In this document: in pieces, positions 15,143 to 24,263 of the stretch
How the letters are laid out: each line of letters starts with the position of its first letter
How positions within the stretch are numbered: the stretch's first letter is position 1
Made by a program: the position numbers and the translations under genes
Notes under the pieces: generated by a model
Told to the model about the DNA's origin: nothing
The model's input: only the letters and a program-made list of their open reading frames with translations
The model's database searches: none
NCBI GenBank assembly: GCA_036377595.1
Contig: DASUYB010000198.1
Span: forward strand, 1 to 64,000
Length of the DNA stretch: 64,000 bases
From: Longimicrobium sp.
GTDB taxonomy: Bacteria; Gemmatimonadota; Gemmatimonadetes; Longimicrobiales; Longimicrobiaceae
Direction of reading: 5' to 3'

Positions 15143-15952
15143 CTACGGCAGCAGCCCGTCGCGGGGGCCGAGGAAGCCGAGCACGAGGATGGTGGCCACG
15201 GCGGCCCAGATGCAGGCGTAGAGCACGGCCACGATCTTCCGCTTCTCCAGGATCTCGGGGAAGAGGATCGGCTTGCCGGCGAACTTGCCGCGCGGCTTGT
15301 TGGGGAAGAAGAAGGTCTTGTACGTCTCGATCGTGGCCACGGTGAAGCCGATCCCCGCCAGCCCGATGAACACCCAGTTGTGGGTGAAGAAGCTCATCAC
15401 CGTGCTCCAGGTGGTGGCGATGGCCGGGCTGCGGAAGAACTTGAAGGTCTCGAACCCCTCCACCGGCGCGTCCTTCCACGCCCCGCCGAACGCGCTGAAC
15501 CACCCGCCCGCGCTGGCCAGCAGCAGCACCGCCCACTTCGGCGCGCCGGGATACGCCGCCTGCAGCCGCGTCACCCCCCAGACCGTCAGCACGATCACCG
15601 CGACCACGGCGGCCAGGATGGCCCAGCGCACGCCGCGGCTCTTGATCGGCTTGCCGAACACGCCGAACTGCATGGGGATGAAGTACTTGCTCTGGTCTTC
15701 CTCCCGGATGAAGGTCTTCCAGAGCTCCACCACCAGCCGCTCGCCCGCGTACACCATCCCGAAGAACACGGCGGCGTGCGCCCAGCTGTCGGGCCCGAAG
15801 CCGGTGAAGTACTCGATCGCCAGGGCGACGAGGGTCGCCACGACGATGCTGCGGAAGTACTTGGGGAAGGTGAAGCCCTCGTGCGGGGCGTCCTTGTACA
15901 TCCCCCAGCTGGAGGTGTGGGCGCCCGCGAGGAGCCCGATCAGGATGGTCAT
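15143..15952 (-). CDS. Membrane protein of unknown function with internal duplication
   Basis: 269 residues with about six hydrophobic segments. The protein is two similar halves. Half one has WGMYKDAPHEGFTFPKYFRS followed by an IVVAT helix and VYAGERLVVELWKTF. Half two has GGAWKDAPVEGFETFKFFRS followed by AIATTW, then VATIETYKTFFFPNKPRGKF. The KDAPxEGFxxxKxFRS motif precedes a helix in each half. I do not recognise the family. It starts eight bases after the stop of the Gfo/Idh gene, without a strong ribosome site, so it is likely the last gene of a GMC-Gfo/Idh-membrane protein operon and may interact with those enzymes or their substrate. Confidence 0.75.
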   Translation of the reverse strand: MTILIGLLAGAHTSSWGMYKDAPHEGFTFPKYFRSIVVATLVALAIEYFTGFGPDSWAHAAVFFGMVYAGERLVVELWKTFIREEDQSKYFIPMQFGVFGKPIKSRGVRWAILAAVVAVIVLTVWGVTRLQAAYPGAPKWAVLLLASAGGWFSAFGGAWKDAPVEGFETFKFFRSPAIATTWSTVMSFFTHNWVFIGLAGIGFTVATIETYKTFFFPNKPRGKFAGKPILFPEILEKRKIVAVLYACIWAAVATILVLGFLGPRDGLLP

Positions 15953-15960
15953 GGCACGTG

Positions 15961-16974
15961 CTATGGGTTGAGGCCGGGCACGGAGAGGTCCCGGCCGAGT
16001 GAGGCGTACGCGGCCTCGGTCAGCACCAGGTCGCGCTTTGCTTTGTCGAAGTCGAACCGCGGCTCGCGGTTCTCGATCAGCGCGGGAACGAAGTCCTTCC
16101 ACATCCCCGCGTAGCCGGCCACGTCGGCCAGCTTGCTGCGCAGCGAGCGCTTCCGCCCGCGCACCATCAGGAAGATCCCGTTGCTCTCGAAGCTTGCCAC
16201 GCCCTCCGTGCCGTACACGGCGGAGAGGTGGACGCCCTTCAGCAGCACCGGCATCTCCCAGCTGTAGTAGAGCGTGCCCACCGCGCCGTTGGCGTAGGTG
16301 AAGCCCACCACCATCGAGCGGTCGGGCGACCCGTCGTCGCCGCCGGGGCGGAAGGCCTGCACGCCGGTGACCTCCATCCCCAGGTTGGCGAAGAAGTCGA
16401 CCCAGTGGATGCCGCCCTCGTACAGCGCGCCGCCCCCGCTCAGCGCCGGGTCGCCGCGCCAGTCCTTCACGCGCTGCTCCTTGAGCGCGTTGACGGTGAC
16501 GATGCGCGGCTCGCCCAGCGCGCCCGAGGCGATGGTCTCGCGCAGCGCCTCGGCCAGCGGCTTGTAGAAGTAGTTCTCGGCGATCATCACCCGCCGCCCC
16601 ACCCGCTCCTTCTCCTTGCGGACGATCTCGAAGTCCGAGGCGCGCTCGAAGGGCGGCTTCTCCACCACCACGTGCTTCCCCTGCGCCAGCGCGGCGAGGG
16701 TCAGGTGGAGGTGCGAGCTCGGCGGGGTGAGCACCAGGGCCACGTCCACGCGCGCGTCCTGCAACGCCGCTCCGTAGCCGCCGTACGCGTTCCCCGCGTC
16801 GGCCCAGAACGCGCCGGCGCCGCCGTACTTCCTCGCGAACGCCTCCGCCTTCGCGCGCTCGCGGCTGGCGAAGTACATCCGCACGTTGGGGAACGACCTC
16901 AGCCGCTTCGCGTGGATCGTGGCCGCGTAGCCGCAGCCGAGGAAGGCGATCCCCAGCGTCTTCCCGTCTCCCAT
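15961..16974 (-). CDS. Gfo/Idh/MocA family oxidoreductase
   Basis: 337 residues, NAD(P)-dependent sugar-type dehydrogenase. The N-terminal Rossmann fold carries GIAFLGCGYAATIHAKRL (dinucleotide-binding Gly pattern) and the family motif VVVEKPPFERA, equivalent to the usual EKP with its conserved Lys. GGGALYEGGIHWVDFF supplies the Gly-rich loop and the catalytic-region His. The C-terminal alpha/beta domain spans about 130-320. The start ATG overlaps the upstream GMC stop (TGATG), so the two are translationally coupled. The partner FAD-dependent GMC enzyme suggests successive oxidation of a polyol or glycoside; the substrate is unknown. Confidence 0.9.
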   Translation of the reverse strand: MGDGKTLGIAFLGCGYAATIHAKRLRSFPNVRMYFASRERAKAEAFARKYGGAGAFWADAGNAYGGYGAALQDARVDVALVLTPPSSHLHLTLAALAQGKHVVVEKPPFERASDFEIVRKEKERVGRRVMIAENYFYKPLAEALRETIASGALGEPRIVTVNALKEQRVKDWRGDPALSGGGALYEGGIHWVDFFANLGMEVTGVQAFRPGGDDGSPDRSMVVGFTYANGAVGTLYYSWEMPVLLKGVHLSAVYGTEGVASFESNGIFLMVRGRKRSLRSKLADVAGYAGMWKDFVPALIENREPRFDFDKAKRDLVLTEAAYASLGRDLSVPGLNP

Positions 16975-18581
16975 CACCCCTTCCCTCCGGCCGCGGCGGT
17001 GGCGATCTCGGCGTCCGCCGCCGCGCCGCGCGCGATCAGCCGCCCCACGCGCAGCGCGTTGGCGGCGATGGTCAGGCTCGGGTTCACCCCCGCGGAGGTG
17101 GGGAAGACGCTGCCGTCGGTCACGTACAGCCCGTCGACCCCGCGGAAGCGGCACTCCGCGTCCAGCGGCGCCGCCTCCGGGTCGTCGCCCATGCGCACGG
17201 TGCCGACCGCGTGCGAGAAGGTGCTCACGTCCCAGTTCACGCAGAAGAGCGCGCCCGCGCGGCGGAGGATGCGCTTCGCCTGGCGGATCATGAAGCGGCG
17301 CGCGGCCAGGTCGCGCGGCGTGTACTCGTGCTCCACGACGAGCTTCGGCAGCCCGTACGCGTCCGTGCGGGAGATGTCGATGCGCACGCGGTTCTCCGCG
17401 CGCGGCTGGTCCTCGGCGATGGAGAGGATCCCCGTGAGCAGGCTGGCGGGGAGCTCGGCCACGCGCGCCAGCCACTTCAGCCCCTTCGGCAGCACGTGGC
17501 CGACGAGCTGCGCCTGCGGCCCCATGATCTGCTGCATGTTCCCCAGCGGCCCCGCCGGCGCGCCCCGCTCTCGCGAGCCGAAGTAGAAGTCGTGCACCGC
17601 CATCTGCTTGTGGTGCTCGTTGGCCGGGTTGGGGCGGAAGGGGAAGATGCCGAACGTCATCGCGTTGCAGTGCCGCATCAGGTACCGCCCGACGGCGTCG
17701 CCCGCGGGGTTCGTCTTCTCCAGCCCCGAGGCGAGGAGGAGGTGCGGCGTCGCCAGCGCGCCGGCGGCGAGGACGACGGTCGATGCGCGGAACGTCATCC
17801 GCCCGCCCGTCTCCTTGTCCACGCACTCCACGCCCGCCGCGCGCCCGTCCTCGGCCAGCACGCGGGTGACGACGGTGCCCGGGCGGATCTCCATCCCCCC
17901 CGCGAGCAGGCGGGGGATGACGCGCACGGCCAGGTCGTTCTTGGCGGAGATGGCGCAGGCGAAGGTATCGCACGTGGTGCACGCCGCGCACACCGCGCCC
18001 TCGGCCGCCGCGTGGTTCAGCGCCAGGGGGATGCGGAACGGGTGCAGCCCCAGCGAGCGCATCGCCTCGGCCATCCGCTTCGACGCGGCGCTGAGTCTCG
18101 ACGGAGATTGGGGATACGGCGCGCTCCGCGGCGGCTCGGTCGGGTCCGCGCCCGCCTCGCCCGCCACGCCGAGCAGCCTCTCCGCGCGCGAGTAGAAGGG
18201 TTCCAGCGCGCCGTAATCAATCGGCCAGGCGGCGCCGGTGCCGCCGGTGATCTCGGGCGCGGCGTCGAAGTCGCGCTCGCGGAAGCGGAAGCTGGCGCCG
18301 CCGTAGAAGACGGACGGGCCGCCGACGCAGGTGCAGAGGTTCTGCGACGAGAGCTTCGCCTGGTGATGCAGGTCGAAGGCGGTGTCGGCGGCGTAGAACG
18401 GCGTGCGCACGAAGGCGCCCTCGGCGCCCCAGTTGTGCGGGCCGCGCTGCACCCAGCCGCCGCGCTCCAGCATCAGCACGCGCCACCCGGCCTCGACCAG
18501 CTCCAGCGCGGCCATGCATCCGCCGAAGCCGCTGCCTACGACGACGGCGTCGAACTCCTCCGCCGTGCGGGAAACCACCAT
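16974..18581 (-). CDS. FAD-dependent GMC family oxidoreductase
   Basis: 535 residues. The FAD-binding motif is VVVGSGFGGCMAALELVEAG at about residues 12-31, followed by LMLERGG. VVLAAGALATPHLLLASG is the second GMC signature. The C-terminal GMC domain carries FSHAVGTVRMGDDPEAAPLD, GVDGLYVTDGSVFPTSAGVN and PSLTIAANALRVG, with the active-site His in the first. A Cys-rich segment (CAACTTCDTFAC, about 200-215) recalls the cholesterol-oxidase-like or gluconate-dehydrogenase-like subgroups. The ATG at 18581 is followed closely by the FAD motif. It is the first gene of the coupled GMC-Gfo/Idh unit. Substrate is not determinable. Confidence 0.88.
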   Translation of the reverse strand: MVVSRTAEEFDAVVVGSGFGGCMAALELVEAGWRVLMLERGGWVQRGPHNWGAEGAFVRTPFYAADTAFDLHHQAKLSSQNLCTCVGGPSVFYGGASFRFRERDFDAAPEITGGTGAAWPIDYGALEPFYSRAERLLGVAGEAGADPTEPPRSAPYPQSPSRLSAASKRMAEAMRSLGLHPFRIPLALNHAAAEGAVCAACTTCDTFACAISAKNDLAVRVIPRLLAGGMEIRPGTVVTRVLAEDGRAAGVECVDKETGGRMTFRASTVVLAAGALATPHLLLASGLEKTNPAGDAVGRYLMRHCNAMTFGIFPFRPNPANEHHKQMAVHDFYFGSRERGAPAGPLGNMQQIMGPQAQLVGHVLPKGLKWLARVAELPASLLTGILSIAEDQPRAENRVRIDISRTDAYGLPKLVVEHEYTPRDLAARRFMIRQAKRILRRAGALFCVNWDVSTFSHAVGTVRMGDDPEAAPLDAECRFRGVDGLYVTDGSVFPTSAGVNPSLTIAANALRVGRLIARGAAADAEIATAAAGGKG

Positions 18582-18728
18582 GAGATCAGGTCGGGAGAGC
18601 GGAACGAGAGCCTGCGGCCAAACGGGAGCGGCGCCCCCGCGGAGCGCCGCCGACAGCACGAACGGCCGACAATCTAACCACTTGCGCCGCCGGGGAAAAC
18701 CACCGGGTGTCATCGCCGGGAGGAAGGG

Positions 18729-18776
18729 GCGAATGAATTCGCAGCGGCAACCACACGAAGTCCGCCTTCGCGGACT
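18729..18776 (+). repeat. Two-hairpin dispersed element, copy 2
   Basis: GCGAATGAATTCGC (near-palindrome), then AGCGGCAACCACACGA, then the stem-loop AGTCCGCCTTCGCGGACT (18759-18776). Same order as at 4723-4770 (opposite strand) and 50477-50529. Confidence 0.75.
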
Positions 18777-18835
18777 ACCGGCTTCGGGTCGGCCGATGCT
18801 TCTTCGCGCGCGACGGGCTTTCGCCGGCCGCGGCG

Positions 18836-19123
18836 TCACCGGCACTCGGTGATCGACCCGTCGTAGATCACGTAGCCGCTGCCGTCCGGCGTGCGCAGCT
18901 CGTAGTACTGGTGATCCTTCCCGTACTCCGTCGCCCGGTACTCGTAGCGCCCCGGCGGCAGCGTGGCGATGACGGGGTTCGGCGCCGTGCTCGTAACCGG
19001 ATGAGACTCGGCCAGGAGCGGCGTCGGCCGGGTCAGCTCGATGCACCCCGGCTCGCCGCACGCCGCCGCCGCGATGGAGATCGCCGCCGCGGCGATGGCG
19101 GACGCGAGCCGGGGCGTTCTCAA
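18836..19123 (-). CDS. Small lipoprotein with SH3-like C-terminus
   Basis: 95 residues. The signal peptide [20 protein letters not shown] ends in a lipobox Cys. The mature part ends [18 protein letters not shown]...[22 protein letters not shown], a short beta pattern similar to bacterial SH3-like modules. The start is a TTG at 19123 that overlaps the stop of the Ca2+/H+ exchanger gene (TTGA), so translation is coupled to the exchanger. Function unknown; two Cys pairs could form disulfides. Confidence 0.6.
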   Translation of the reverse strand: MRTPRLASAIAAAAISIAAAACGEPGCIELTRPTPLLAESHPVTSTAPNPVIATLPPGRYEYRATEYGKDHQYYELRTPDGSGYVIYDGSITECR

Positions 19124-20217
19124 TGCGGCATCGGGAGGAAAAAGAAGGCGATGCCCAGGATGGCGTAGACGGCCAGGAGCTGCACCCCTTCCATCCAGTG
19201 GCTCTCCCCGTCCGCCGCCACGTAGCCCATGATCAGCACCGACACGGCGATGGCCACCACCTCCAGCCGCGTGAAGATCAGGTCCATCGGGCGCGGGGCG
19301 ATGGCGTAGCTCAGCAGCACCAGCACCGGGGCGACGAAGAGCGCCACCTGGATCGACGAGCCCACGGCGATGTTGATCGCCACGTCCATCTTGTTCTTCC
19401 ACGCCATGATCACCGCCGTGGAGTGCTCGGCCGCGTTGCCGATGATGGCGACCACGATCACGCCCACGAACACCTCGCTCCATCCCAGCGACTTGGCCGT
19501 CGCCTCCGCGGCGCCCACCAGGAACTCGGCCATGAACGCGATCCCCGCGGTGGCCGCCAGCAGCATCATCACGGGGCGCCAGAGCGGCGGCGGGGCGTGG
19601 TCCCCGGGCTCGTCGTCCTCCTTGTCGATGTCGCCCACGTACAGGTGGCGGTGCGTCTTGAGGGTGAAGACCAGGGAGAGCGCGTAGGTCACGATCAGGA
19701 CGATGGCGATCTCCAGGCTCAGGTTGCGCTCGGCCGTCACCGCGCTGTTGCCGACGATGGCGTGGAAGGCGGCGGGGATCAGCAGCCCCACGGCGGAGAG
19801 CACCAGCAGCGTGGTTCCCGCGGCGGCGGCGGTGGCGTTGAAGCTCTGCGTCTGGTAGCGGATCCCGCCCGCCAGCGTGCTCAGGCCGAAGACCAGCAGG
19901 ATGTTGCCGATGATGGAGCCGGTGATCGAAGCCTTCACCAGGTCGAAGTACCCGGCCCGCAGCGCGATGATGGCGATGATGAGCTCGGCCGCGTTGCCGA
20001 AGGTGGCGTTCAGCAGCCCGCCCACGCCCTCGCCCATCTGCTCGGCCAGCTGCTCGGTGGCATGGCCCATGAGCCCGGCCAGCGGGATCACCGCCAGGCA
20101 CGAGAGGATGAACACCACCACGGGGCGCGCGTGCAGCGCGTACTCCGCCGCGAAGGCAATCGGCACGAACACGAGCAGCGCGTTCAGCCAGTTGCCGCCC
20201 AGAAGGCGCTTGATCAC
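19120..20217 (-). CDS. Calcium/proton exchanger (CaCA superfamily, CAX/ChaA type)
   Basis: 365 residues with about eleven hydrophobic segments: inner-membrane antiporter exporting Ca2+ (or other cations) against protons. Both cation-binding alpha repeats are present, [16 protein letters not shown] (about 69-84) and [16 protein letters not shown] (about 255-275), each with the essential Glu in GNAAE. An acidic loop ([12 protein letters not shown]) separates the halves. The GTG at 20217 is chosen because TGAGGA lies seven bases upstream; an upstream in-frame start would add a non-conserved tail. It precedes and overlaps the small lipoprotein gene. Confidence 0.92.
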   Translation of the reverse strand: MIKRLLGGNWLNALLVFVPIAFAAEYALHARPVVVFILSCLAVIPLAGLMGHATEQLAEQMGEGVGGLLNATFGNAAELIIAIIALRAGYFDLVKASITGSIIGNILLVFGLSTLAGGIRYQTQSFNATAAAAGTTLLVLSAVGLLIPAAFHAIVGNSAVTAERNLSLEIAIVLIVTYALSLVFTLKTHRHLYVGDIDKEDDEPGDHAPPPLWRPVMMLLAATAGIAFMAEFLVGAAEATAKSLGWSEVFVGVIVVAIIGNAAEHSTAVIMAWKNKMDVAINIAVGSSIQVALFVAPVLVLLSYAIAPRPMDLIFTRLEVVAIAVSVLIMGYVAADGESHWMEGVQLLAVYAILGIAFFFLPMPH

Positions 20218-20344
20218 TTCGGATTCCTCAGGGTTCAGGGGGGTGGGCCCCCGGACGTGTGGGAAAGGCCAGCAGATTACCCGACTGTCGATGCAGCCGC
20301 CAGTGCTGCGGCCGGTGACTCGGGGTCTCACCAGCGGGGAAATG

Positions 20345-20425
20345 TCACACGGAGGAAACGGAGGAAGCGGAGGGGTGCCGGTGCGGCACCGTAATTCCTC
20401 CGTTTCCTCCGTTCCCTCCGTGTGA
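20345..20425. repeat. Tandem-arm hairpin repeat G
   Basis: TCACACGGAGGAAACGGAGG... (20345-20373) pairs with 20397-20425 (ending TTCCCTCCGTGTGA); 27 of 29 complementary. Unit CGGAGGAAA. The loop contains its own small hairpin, GGTGCCG/CGGCACC. It lies between the copC-like gene and the exchanger. Confidence 0.85.
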
Positions 20426-20440
20426 TCCCCCTCCCGGCGG

Positions 20441-20887
20441 TTATCGCGCCGCGACGTTGAACCTGATGGTGCCGCGCATCACGTGCCCGTCGTGCGCCAT
20501 GGTGCGCCAGGTGACGGTGTAGGCCCCCGGCTCCAGCCGCCCGCGCGTGTTCGTGGCGACGGACGGGTTCTGGCCGCGCGCGTGCTGCGCCGCCAGCGGC
20601 GTCAGCGCGACGTTCCGTCCGCCCGGCCCGGCCAGCCGCACGGTGGTGACGCGCATCTCCGGCGCCTCGGTGAACCACAGCTCGATGTGGCACGGGCCCG
20701 GGGGCAGCGTGGCGTCCGCCGCAGGCGTGGAGCGCACCAGCCGCAGGTGGAACGCCTCCGCGGCCGCCGCCTCGCCATCCGCCCCGCGCAGCGCCGGCGC
20801 CATCGCACCCGACGCGGCCACCGCCACAGCCATCACCCCGGCGGCAACCCACCGGCGGCCGCGCATCTTCGTTACGATCTCCCGCAT
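20441..20887 (-). CDS. CopC-domain periplasmic protein
   Basis: 148 residues: a signal segment ([17 protein letters not shown]), then a CopC/YcnJ-type copper-resistance domain of about 110 residues. Diagnostic parts are [20 protein letters not shown] near the N-terminus of the mature chain and [21 protein letters not shown] at the end; His of the DGH turn is a usual copper ligand. CopC-like proteins bind copper in the periplasm. No CopD-like membrane partner is adjacent, so it is a stand-alone copy. ATG follows GAAGAGGGACGAG. Confidence 0.85.
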   Translation of the reverse strand: MREIVTKMRGRRWVAAGVMAVAVAASGAMAPALRGADGEAAAAEAFHLRLVRSTPAADATLPPGPCHIELWFTEAPEMRVTTVRLAGPGGRNVALTPLAAQHARGQNPSVATNTRGRLEPGAYTVTWRTMAHDGHVMRGTIRFNVAAR

Positions 20888-21038
20888 CTCGTCCCTCTTC
20901 CCTGTGGTCGTTGAGTCAGTGCCCGGACGAGTACCCGTCACGAGCACAAAAGCTTCGCCGGCCCGATCGCCGGTAGTCTTCCCCTGACCCACCGAGCTCG
21001 ATCATCACCCCGGTCGCACTCAGCACTCAGCACTCTCA

Positions 21039-22166
21039 TCATCCCGTCCTCACCACCCCGTCGCGGATCGACCACCGCGGCAGCCGCCCGCCGTGGATCA
21101 TCACGTCCGTCTCCTTGGGCGAGGTCAGGATCACCTGCCCGCCCTCCGCCTGGTCGATCCACTCGATGATGCGGCGCGAGCGGCCGGGGTCGAGCTCGGC
21201 GAACACGTCGTCGAGCAGGATCACGCTCTCGCGGCCGCGCGTCTCGCGGATCGTCTCCGCCTCCACCATCCGCAGCGCGATGGCGGCGGTGCGCTGCTGC
21301 CCGCCCGAGCCGTAGGTGCGCAGGTCCAGCGCCTGCCCGTCGCCACCCGCCGTGGTGAAACGCAGGTCGTCCCGGTGCGGCCCGGCCAGCGTCATCCCGC
21401 GCGCCGCCTCGCGCTCGGCCACGCGGTCCAGCTGGTCGCGGAAGGCGCGCGCCACGTCCTCGGCCGGCGGCGTGGGCTCCGGCAGGTCGACGGAAGGGAC
21501 GAAGGATACAAAGCCCGGCTGCCCGCCCGCCACCCGCGCGTAGTGCTCGGCGAACGACGCCGCCCGCTCCGCCACCCACCGCGCCCGCGCCGCGATCACG
21601 CGGCTGCCTGTGTGGACCAGCGACTCGTCGAACGCCTGCACCAGCGCGGGCTGCGCCTTCTCGCGCAGCAGCGCGTTGCGCTGGAAGAGCGCGTGGCGGT
21701 AGCGCTGCAGCGCGCCCAGGTACCCCGGCTCGGCCAGCGAGAGGACGATGTCGAGGAACCGCCGCCGCTCCCCCGGCCCGCCGGCGACGAGCTCCACGTC
21801 GGACGGGGAGAAGATGACGGCGCCGACCAGGCCGAGCGCGTCGCCCAGGCGCTCGGGCTCGGCGCCGTTCACCGTCACCTTCTTCTTCCGCCGCCGCCGC
21901 TCGAACGCCGCCGCGAGGGTGCGCTCGCCGCCGGCGGGATCGCGCAGGGTGCCCTCGAGGCGGAACACCTCCTCTCCGAAGCGCACCAGCTGCTCGTCGG
22001 GCGCGCCGCGGAAGGAGCGGAAGATCTCCAGGTAGTAGACGGCCTCGAGCAGGTTCGTCTTCCCCTGCCCGTTGTCGCCGATGAGCGCCGCGCCCTCGGG
22101 CGGGATCTCCACCACCTGCTCGGCGAAGTTGCGCCAGTTGCGCAGGTGCAGCCGGGAGAGGTACAC
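21039..22166 (-). CDS. recF: DNA replication and repair protein RecF
   Basis: 375 residues, the normal RecF length. Walker A is GDNGQGKTNLLE (residues 30-41), the ABC-type signature is YGSGGQQRTAAIALRM, and Walker B is VILLDDVFAELDPGRSRRI. RecF loads RecA at single-strand gaps with RecO and RecR. The N-terminal MYLSRLHLRNWRNF is typical. Start is GTG (22166), two bases after the stop of a 47-codon open frame. It is not next to dnaA, dnaN or gyrB here, and a DUF721 partner gene is not seen downstream. Confidence 0.95.
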   Translation of the reverse strand: MYLSRLHLRNWRNFAEQVVEIPPEGAALIGDNGQGKTNLLEAVYYLEIFRSFRGAPDEQLVRFGEEVFRLEGTLRDPAGGERTLAAAFERRRRKKKVTVNGAEPERLGDALGLVGAVIFSPSDVELVAGGPGERRRFLDIVLSLAEPGYLGALQRYRHALFQRNALLREKAQPALVQAFDESLVHTGSRVIAARARWVAERAASFAEHYARVAGGQPGFVSFVPSVDLPEPTPPAEDVARAFRDQLDRVAEREAARGMTLAGPHRDDLRFTTAGGDGQALDLRTYGSGGQQRTAAIALRMVEAETIRETRGRESVILLDDVFAELDPGRSRRIIEWIDQAEGGQVILTSPKETDVMIHGGRLPRWSIRDGVVRTG

Positions 22167-22167
22167 G

Positions 22168-22311
22168 CTACCGCATGCGCGAGACGCGCCGCTCGCCGAG
22201 CTGGAACTGGAAGGGCCGGCGCTCGGTGGCCGCGATCCGCTTCAGCTCCGGCCAGCCGCGCTCACCGGCCCACCTTCTCGGCGGGTGTGGACCTGATGTC
22301 CGGAGCGTCAT
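22168..22311 (-). CDS. Possible 47-codon leader ORF before recF
   Basis: A short open frame starts with ATG 12 bases after the ogt stop and ends in TAG two bases before the recF GTG. Its C-terminal half is basic and includes RGWPELKRIAATERRPFQFQ. There is no good Shine-Dalgarno and the sequence is unrecognised. The tight spacing to recF is the only argument for coding; it may simply be spacer. Confidence 0.3.
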   Translation of the reverse strand: MTLRTSGPHPPRRWAGERGWPELKRIAATERRPFQFQLGERRVSRMR

Positions 22312-22323
22312 AAGCCGACTGTG

Positions 22324-22878
22324 TCAAAATCGAAGGGTTTCCTGCCCGCCCTCGCTGGCTGGAACCTCCACGCCCTCGTGGCGCAGGAGCCAGCGCTTGG
22401 TGTCCACGCTCTTCCCCTCGCCCGACTCCCCCGAATACCCGCCGATGCCGCCGGACGCCAGCACGCGGTGGCAGGGGATGACGATGGGGATGGGATTGCG
22501 GCGGTTGGCCTGGCCGATGGCGCGCGCGGCCCTGCACTCGATCTGCTCGGCCACGTCGCCGTAGGTGCGCGTCTGGCCGAAGGGGATGGTGCGCAGCGCC
22601 TCCCACACGCGCCGCTGGAAGTCGGTCCCCTCGGGCGCGAGCGGGAGATCGAAGTCGCGCCGCGAGCCGGCGAAGTACTCGCGCAGCTGCTGGGCGACGC
22701 GCCAGCCGAGCGCGTCGTCGCGGGTCGGCTCCACGCGCGTTCCCGCCGGCGGGTGCATCCCCTGCGGCCAGTAGTGGATGCGGTGCACCGCGGCGCCGTC
22801 GTGCTCCACCAGCAGCGGCCCGACGGGGGAGGGAAGGAGGAGGCGGTGCAGCCGGGAGGTGGGAGCGAGGGGTCGCAC
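22324..22878 (-). CDS. ogt: Methylated-DNA-protein cysteine methyltransferase
   Basis: 184 residues, cytoplasmic suicide enzyme that removes alkyl groups from O6-alkylguanine. The active-site motif PIVIPCHRVL places the acceptor at Cys136. TDFQRRVWEALRTIPFGQT starts the DNA-binding wHTH, and RAARAIGQANRRNP supplies the arginine-finger helix. The N-terminal domain (1-80) is of the Ogt type and lacks the Ada regulatory part. The start is a GTG. Gene order ogt-recF on one strand suggests a DNA-repair transcription unit. Confidence 0.93.
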   Translation of the reverse strand: MRPLAPTSRLHRLLLPSPVGPLLVEHDGAAVHRIHYWPQGMHPPAGTRVEPTRDDALGWRVAQQLREYFAGSRRDFDLPLAPEGTDFQRRVWEALRTIPFGQTRTYGDVAEQIECRAARAIGQANRRNPIPIVIPCHRVLASGGIGGYSGESGEGKSVDTKRWLLRHEGVEVPASEGGQETLRF

Positions 22879-22942
22879 GGGTACTCGCGGGACGGGGATG
22901 GGCGGGCGGAGCGGATCGTCGGCCGCCCCGCCCGCGCCGGCA

Positions 22943-23728
22943 TCAGCGGCCGGTGAAGTCGGCCTTGCGCTTCTCCAGGAACGCCTGCATCCCCTCGCGC
23001 ATGTCGCTCGTCGCCGCGAGGAGGCCGAAGAGGTTGCTCTCCAGCGCCAGCCCGTCGTCCACCGACATCTCCATCCCCCGCGTGGCGCACTCGATGGCGA
23101 GGCCGACCGCGACGGGGCCGTTGGCGAGGATGGTGGACATCGTCTTCCTCGCGGTGTCCATCAGCTCGGCCTGGGGGACGACCCTGTTGGCCAGGCCGAT
23201 GCGGTACGCCTCGTCGGCCTTGATGAACTGCGCGGTCAGCATCAGCTCCAGCGCACGCCCCTTGCCCACGATGCGGGGGAGGCGGAGGGTGCCGCCGTAG
23301 CCGGGGATGATCCCCAGCTTCACCTCCGGCAGCCCGAACTGCGCGTTGTCGCTGGCGATGCGGAGGTGGCAGGCCAGCGCCAGCTCGCACCCGCCGCCCA
23401 GCGCGAACCCGTTCACCGCCGCGATCACGGGCTTGCGCGAGAGCTCGATGCGGCGGAACACCTGCTGCCCCAGCCGGCTGACCTCGATCCCGTCCACCGG
23501 CCCCATCTTCGCCAATTCGGCGATGTCGGCGCCGGCCACGAACGCCTTCTCGCCCACGCCGGTCAGGATCACGCCGCCCACGTCGTCGCGGCGGGTGATC
23601 TCGTCGAACGCCTCGGACAGCTCGCGGATGGTCTGCTCGTTGAGCGCGTTCAGCTTGTCCGGCCGGTTCACCGACAGCACGGCGATGCGGTCCTGGACCT
23701 CGAGCGTAAGGTTGCTGTATTCGGCCAT
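22943..23728 (-). CDS. Enoyl-CoA hydratase/isomerase (crotonase family)
   Basis: 261 residues, the usual size. The oxyanion-hole segments are GEKAFVAGADIAELAKM and FALGGGCELALACHLRIA. NAQFGLPEVKLGIIPGYGGT contains the two Glu positions expected of hydratases (E in PEVKLG and, earlier, E in CELALAC). Such enzymes hydrate 2-enoyl-CoA in fatty-acid or amino-acid degradation. No thiolase or acyl-CoA dehydrogenase is next to it, so the pathway is open. It lies upstream of ogt on the same strand with a 64-base gap. Confidence 0.92.
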   Translation of the reverse strand: MAEYSNLTLEVQDRIAVLSVNRPDKLNALNEQTIRELSEAFDEITRRDDVGGVILTGVGEKAFVAGADIAELAKMGPVDGIEVSRLGQQVFRRIELSRKPVIAAVNGFALGGGCELALACHLRIASDNAQFGLPEVKLGIIPGYGGTLRLPRIVGKGRALELMLTAQFIKADEAYRIGLANRVVPQAELMDTARKTMSTILANGPVAVGLAIECATRGMEMSVDDGLALESNLFGLLAATSDMREGMQAFLEKRKADFTGR

Positions 23729-23903
23729 GTCGGATGACTTCGGTTGCGGCTCGGGATGCGGGTTTCAGGCGCGACAACGTAGCCGCGCGCACAAAGCGGA
23801 GCAACGGTGGCGGAATACAAGCGCGACACGTTCGGGCCCTTGCATGTTCACGGAATTCTGTGCAGATTCGCCCGTCCACAGCGTTGCTCACCCCGTCGAC
23901 CTG

Positions 23904-24263
23904 ATGCCGATGAGCGATGTCCTGAGCTTTCCGGGCGCATACTGGGCTGTCCGGATCATGGCGACCGTCTTCATGGCCGGTGCGACGTGGCTGGCGGTGC
24001 TGGTGCTGGCGCGGTTCTTCCGGCCCAAGCACATCAAGGCGCTGGTGCTCGCCGATCCACCGAAGCTGGACGAGATCCGCGGCGAGTTCGGAGGAGTGAA
24101 GGGGGCAATCCGCTTCAACGCGCAGGGATCCGCGCTGAACGCGCTGGAGAATCGGATTGATGGGGTGGAGCTCTCCCTGGAACGGCTCTGGCGCATCACC
24201 GAAGAGCACAGCCGGGGCCTGACCAGGATGGGAATGGAGGTGAGTGATGGGCACCAGCCGTGA
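23904..24263 (+). CDS. Single-span membrane protein with coiled-coil tail, unknown
   Basis: 119 residues. One hydrophobic span (about 12-38, YWAVRIMATVFMAGATWLAV) is followed by a cytoplasmic-looking region whose end, LNALENRIDGVELSLERLWR, has coiled-coil heptads. No family recognised. The next gene overlaps its last 17 bases, so the two are coupled. The first ATG is taken; another lies two codons later (MPMSD). Confidence 0.55.
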   Translation: MPMSDVLSFPGAYWAVRIMATVFMAGATWLAVLVLARFFRPKHIKALVLADPPKLDEIRGEFGGVKGAIRFNAQGSALNALENRIDGVELSLERLWRITEEHSRGLTRMGMEVSDGHQP

